From Allobosea sp. (GTDB taxonomy: Bacteria; Pseudomonadota; Alphaproteobacteria; Rhizobiales; Beijerinckiaceae), in assembly GCA_021732895.1 (NCBI GenBank), contig JAKFWE010000126.1, forward strand, positions 1 to 8,297: 8,297 nt of DNA, in the 5' to 3' direction. The position numbers and the translations under genes are program-made. Below the pieces are notes generated by a model. The model made no database searches. It was not told the DNA's origin and was given only the letters and a program-made list of their open reading frames with translations. Every line of letters begins with the position of its first letter. Positions within the stretch are counted from its first letter, which is position 1. Below, piece by piece: positions 6,644 to 8,297 of this stretch.

Positions 6644-7904
6644 CGAGTCCGAGCAGCGGACGCGCAGCCCTTGCGGCCGCGAAGGCGAGCAGCGTGACGC
6701 CGGCATAGGCGGCGGCGAAGGCGCCGACCGCCACCGTTCCGGGTCGCGGCGCCCGGGTCAGAAGCCAGACCACAAGGCCAAAAGCCGGGACGATCTGAAG
6801 CGCGTGCAGCGCCAGGAAATGCGCCACGCGCAGGTCGCCGATCGCGAGCGACCAGCCGAGCACCGGAACGGTGGGGTGGATCGGCGGCGCGACCCCGACA
6901 AAATGTCCGCCGGGATTGCCGCCCATGGCCAGTCCGTTCCAGACGCCGAGAACGAAGGTGAGGACGAGCCCTGACACGATCGACCAGCGCAGAGCGGGCG
7001 GCAGCGGCGGTGCGTCCCGGCGCATCAGGCCGACCGCCACCGCGAGAGCGGCCGCCGTCAACATCACGGCTGCGACCGCCATTCCGGAATAGAGCGCTGC
7101 GTCGAGCGGTGTCGCGACATTGTAGTGGGAGGCTTCGGCCCTCGATGCGCGCCAGCCGATATAGGCGATTTCCAGGAAGGATGGGATGATGGCCCCCCAG
7201 ACGGCGTAGCGTCCGAGCGCGGAGGTGCGGAACCGCGGTCCCGCCAGCGGCACGAACAGCGCGAGCGTCGCGAGATAGAGCGCAAGCGAAGCCTGGAACT
7301 TGAGCGGCTTGAGCCAGACCGACGCCTCCGCGAGCATCCGGCCATCCAGCGCCATAGCCAGCCCTGTCGGCGCCATCAGCGCGAAACTGGCGGCGGCGGC
7401 GGCCAGCAGGCAGGGCTCCAGACGCAGGCCCTGCAGCCATGAGGGGCCGACGCGCAGCATGACGACGTCTTCCCGCTTGGCGCCGATGCGCCAGACCGTT
7501 CGGAGCAGGAGTAACGACAGGTAACCCGCGGGTCCGAACAGGAAGGTCGCCAGCAGCACCGGCGCCATCAGCAGATGCGGTATGGCGGCCTCCTGGGAAC
7601 GGCGCAGGATCCAGGCGCCGAGGAACAGGTCAAAAGCGAGATAGTGGACCCAGCCCGCGAGGAGGATAGGCCGCGACTGAAACAGCGTCGCGACGCCGTC
7701 GAGCGAAGAAAAGCCGCCTTTCGCGTCATGCCAGTGGACCGCGATCAGCACGACATAGCCGAGCGACAGGGTCGCGGGGATGACGAGGCCGGAGAGGATG
7801 TGCGAGACGCCACGCCAGCGCGGCAGCAGGATCAGCGCCAGCCAGCCCAGCATGGCGAGGCGGGAGGCATGCCCGAATGCGTCATCCAGGCTCATCGGCG
7901 GCAT
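6639..7904 (-). CDS. Multi-pass membrane protein: ABA4-like (DUF4281) domain fused to a second membrane domain
   Basis: Integral membrane protein of 421 residues with about eleven hydrophobic segments. Residues 10-140 match the ABA4-like/DUF4281 family in pattern: FSSLDGVATLF (65-75), LLAGWVHYLAFDLFLGAWILR (81-101), IPHLL (108-112) and TFLFGPAGYL (120-129). ABA4 itself is a plant plastid protein needed for neoxanthin formation; the bacterial members have no known function. Residues 160-421 form a second membrane domain with WLKPLKFQASLALY (197-210), FLEIAYIGW (243-251), SHYN (259-262), NPGGHF (330-335) and GDLRVAHFLALHALQ (356-370). The His and acidic residues here (E245, H260, H334, H362, H367) could bind a metal, haem or quinone, but that is a guess. 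I do not recognise a named family for this half. The start is ATG 7904, with GGAG 8 nt upstream (7913-7916); ATG 7895 is the alternative. It is divergent from a TetR gene, which may control it. No carotenoid gene is in view. Confidence 0.85.
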   Translation of the reverse strand: MPPMSLDDAFGHASRLAMLGWLALILLPRWRGVSHILSGLVIPATLSLGYVVLIAVHWHDAKGGFSSLDGVATLFQSRPILLAGWVHYLAFDLFLGAWILRRSQEAAIPHLLMAPVLLATFLFGPAGYLSLLLLRTVWRIGAKREDVVMLRVGPSWLQGLRLEPCLLAAAAASFALMAPTGLAMALDGRMLAEASVWLKPLKFQASLALYLATLALFVPLAGPRFRTSALGRYAVWGAIIPSFLEIAYIGWRASRAEASHYNVATPLDAALYSGMAVAAVMLTAAALAVAVGLMRRDAPPLPPALRWSIVSGLVLTFVLGVWNGLAMGGNPGGHFVGVAPPIHPTVPVLGWSLAIGDLRVAHFLALHALQIVPAFGLVVWLLTRAPRPGTVAVGAFAAAYAGVTLLAFAAARAARPLLGLG

Positions 7905-8006
7905 CGACCATGCTCCATCTGAACGCTGTCAAGTTCGAGTTTCAGCTAGCGCGCTATCTTAACGTCGTCAAGATCGATAATGACTGCGTCAGGGCCGAGG
8001 ACTGGG
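7905..8006. promoter_or_regulatory. Divergent promoter/operator region between the membrane-protein and tetR genes
   Basis: This 102-bp AT-richer gap contains the perfect 10-bp palindrome TAGCGCGCTA (7947-7956), flanked by two near-identical 11-mers, GTCAAGTTCGA (7928-7938) and GTCAAGATCGA (7967-7977), 39 bp apart and matching at 10 of 11 positions. On the plus strand GATAAT (7976-7981) is a possible -10 for tetR, without a good -35. On the minus strand TTGACG (7971-7966) is a possible -35 for the membrane-protein gene, with only a weak -10. TetR-family genes commonly bind palindromes in such divergent regions, so an operator here is plausible but unproven. Confidence 0.45.
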
Positions 8007-8297
8007 ATGAAACCGACCGATCAGGCGTCCGCGCGCGGCGGCTATCACCATGGCGATCTGCGTCAGGCCATGATCGAGGCGGCCGAGGCGGTGCTGGCCG
8101 AGAAAGGGGTCGGCGGCTTCACGTTGCGCGAATGCGCGCGGCGGGCGGGCGTCTCGCCGGCGGCCCCCGCGCATCATTTCGGCAACCTCGCCGGCCTGCT
8201 CACGGTGATCGCGACGCTCGGCTTCGACGATCTCTCGGACGCGATGGAAAAGGCGGCGGAACGCGCCTCGCAGAGCGGCCAGAGCCGGCTGGCGGCG
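8007..8297 (+). CDS. TetR/AcrR-family transcriptional regulator, C-terminus cut by window edge
   Basis: Only the first 97 residues are in the window. They hold the DNA-binding domain and the start of the ligand domain. The opening GGYHHGDLRQAMIEAAEAVL (11-30) is typical of TetR proteins with a WHG-type C-terminal domain. The helix-turn-helix covers about FTLRECARRAGVSPAAPAHHFGNLAGLL (38-65), with HHF in place of the more common YRHF or YYHF. The start at ATG 8007 is supported by GAGG at 7997-8000, 6 nt upstream. Because it diverges from the ABA4-domain membrane-protein gene across a short region containing a palindrome, it probably represses itself and perhaps that gene; a target to the right of the window is equally possible. 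The ligand is unknown. Confidence 0.92.
   Translation, partial: MKPTDQASARGGYHHGDLRQAMIEAAEAVLAEKGVGGFTLRECARRAGVSPAAPAHHFGNLAGLLTVIATLGFDDLSDAMEKAAERASQSGQSRLAA

Noticed and set aside
1..8297. Search for CRISPR arrays, tRNAs, insertion-sequence ends, phage or toxin-antitoxin genes
   Set aside because: No regularly spaced repeats, no cloverleaf-like segments, no transposase or integrase motifs and no small paired genes were seen by eye.

Overview
The window is very GC-rich and densely coded, with strong third-position G/C bias and no rRNA, tRNA, CRISPR array or insertion sequence that I can see. Gene content and protein style point to an alphaproteobacterium, probably Hyphomicrobiales (Bosea/Methylobacterium-like). 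That is a judgement from remembered family resemblance, not from a search.

Layout, left to right. (1) A minus-strand DMT/EamA transporter, complete except for its last few residues, which lie off the left edge. (2) A minus-strand short-chain dehydrogenase of a subgroup that lacks the canonical Tyr/Lys catalytic pair, with a hairpin over its stop codon. (3) Divergent from it, a tightly coupled plus-strand pair: a COG2908-type metallophosphoesterase and a family-4 glycosyltransferase, joined by a TGATG stop/start overlap. (4) A minus-strand KefB/C-like cation:proton antiporter with a C-terminal TrkA-N (RCK) domain, whose 3' end overlaps the glycosyltransferase tail to tail. (5) A plus-strand MoxR-type AAA+ ATPase with a strong ribosome binding site. 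(6) A minus-strand two-part membrane protein: an ABA4-like (DUF4281) N-terminal domain fused to a second multi-pass domain rich in conserved-looking His and acidic residues. A 7-bp hairpin covers both convergent stop codons between (5) and (6). (7) A divergent plus-strand TetR-family regulator, cut by the right edge.

The clearest functional story is the metallophosphoesterase/glycosyltransferase pair. It has the arrangement of the plcP-agt lipid-remodelling module, in which PlcP removes the phosphorylated headgroup from membrane phospholipids and Agt glycosylates the resulting diacylglycerol, replacing phospholipids with glycolipids when phosphate is scarce. Automatic annotation would probably call the first gene a UDP-2,3-diacylglucosamine diphosphatase (LpxH-like), and the neighbour argues for the other reading. 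The least understood locus is the ABA4-domain fusion protein and its divergent TetR regulator, which share a 102-bp intergenic region holding a perfect palindrome flanked by two near-identical 11-mers. The remaining genes look like independent chromosomal loci. I see no defence system, phage or other mobile element.
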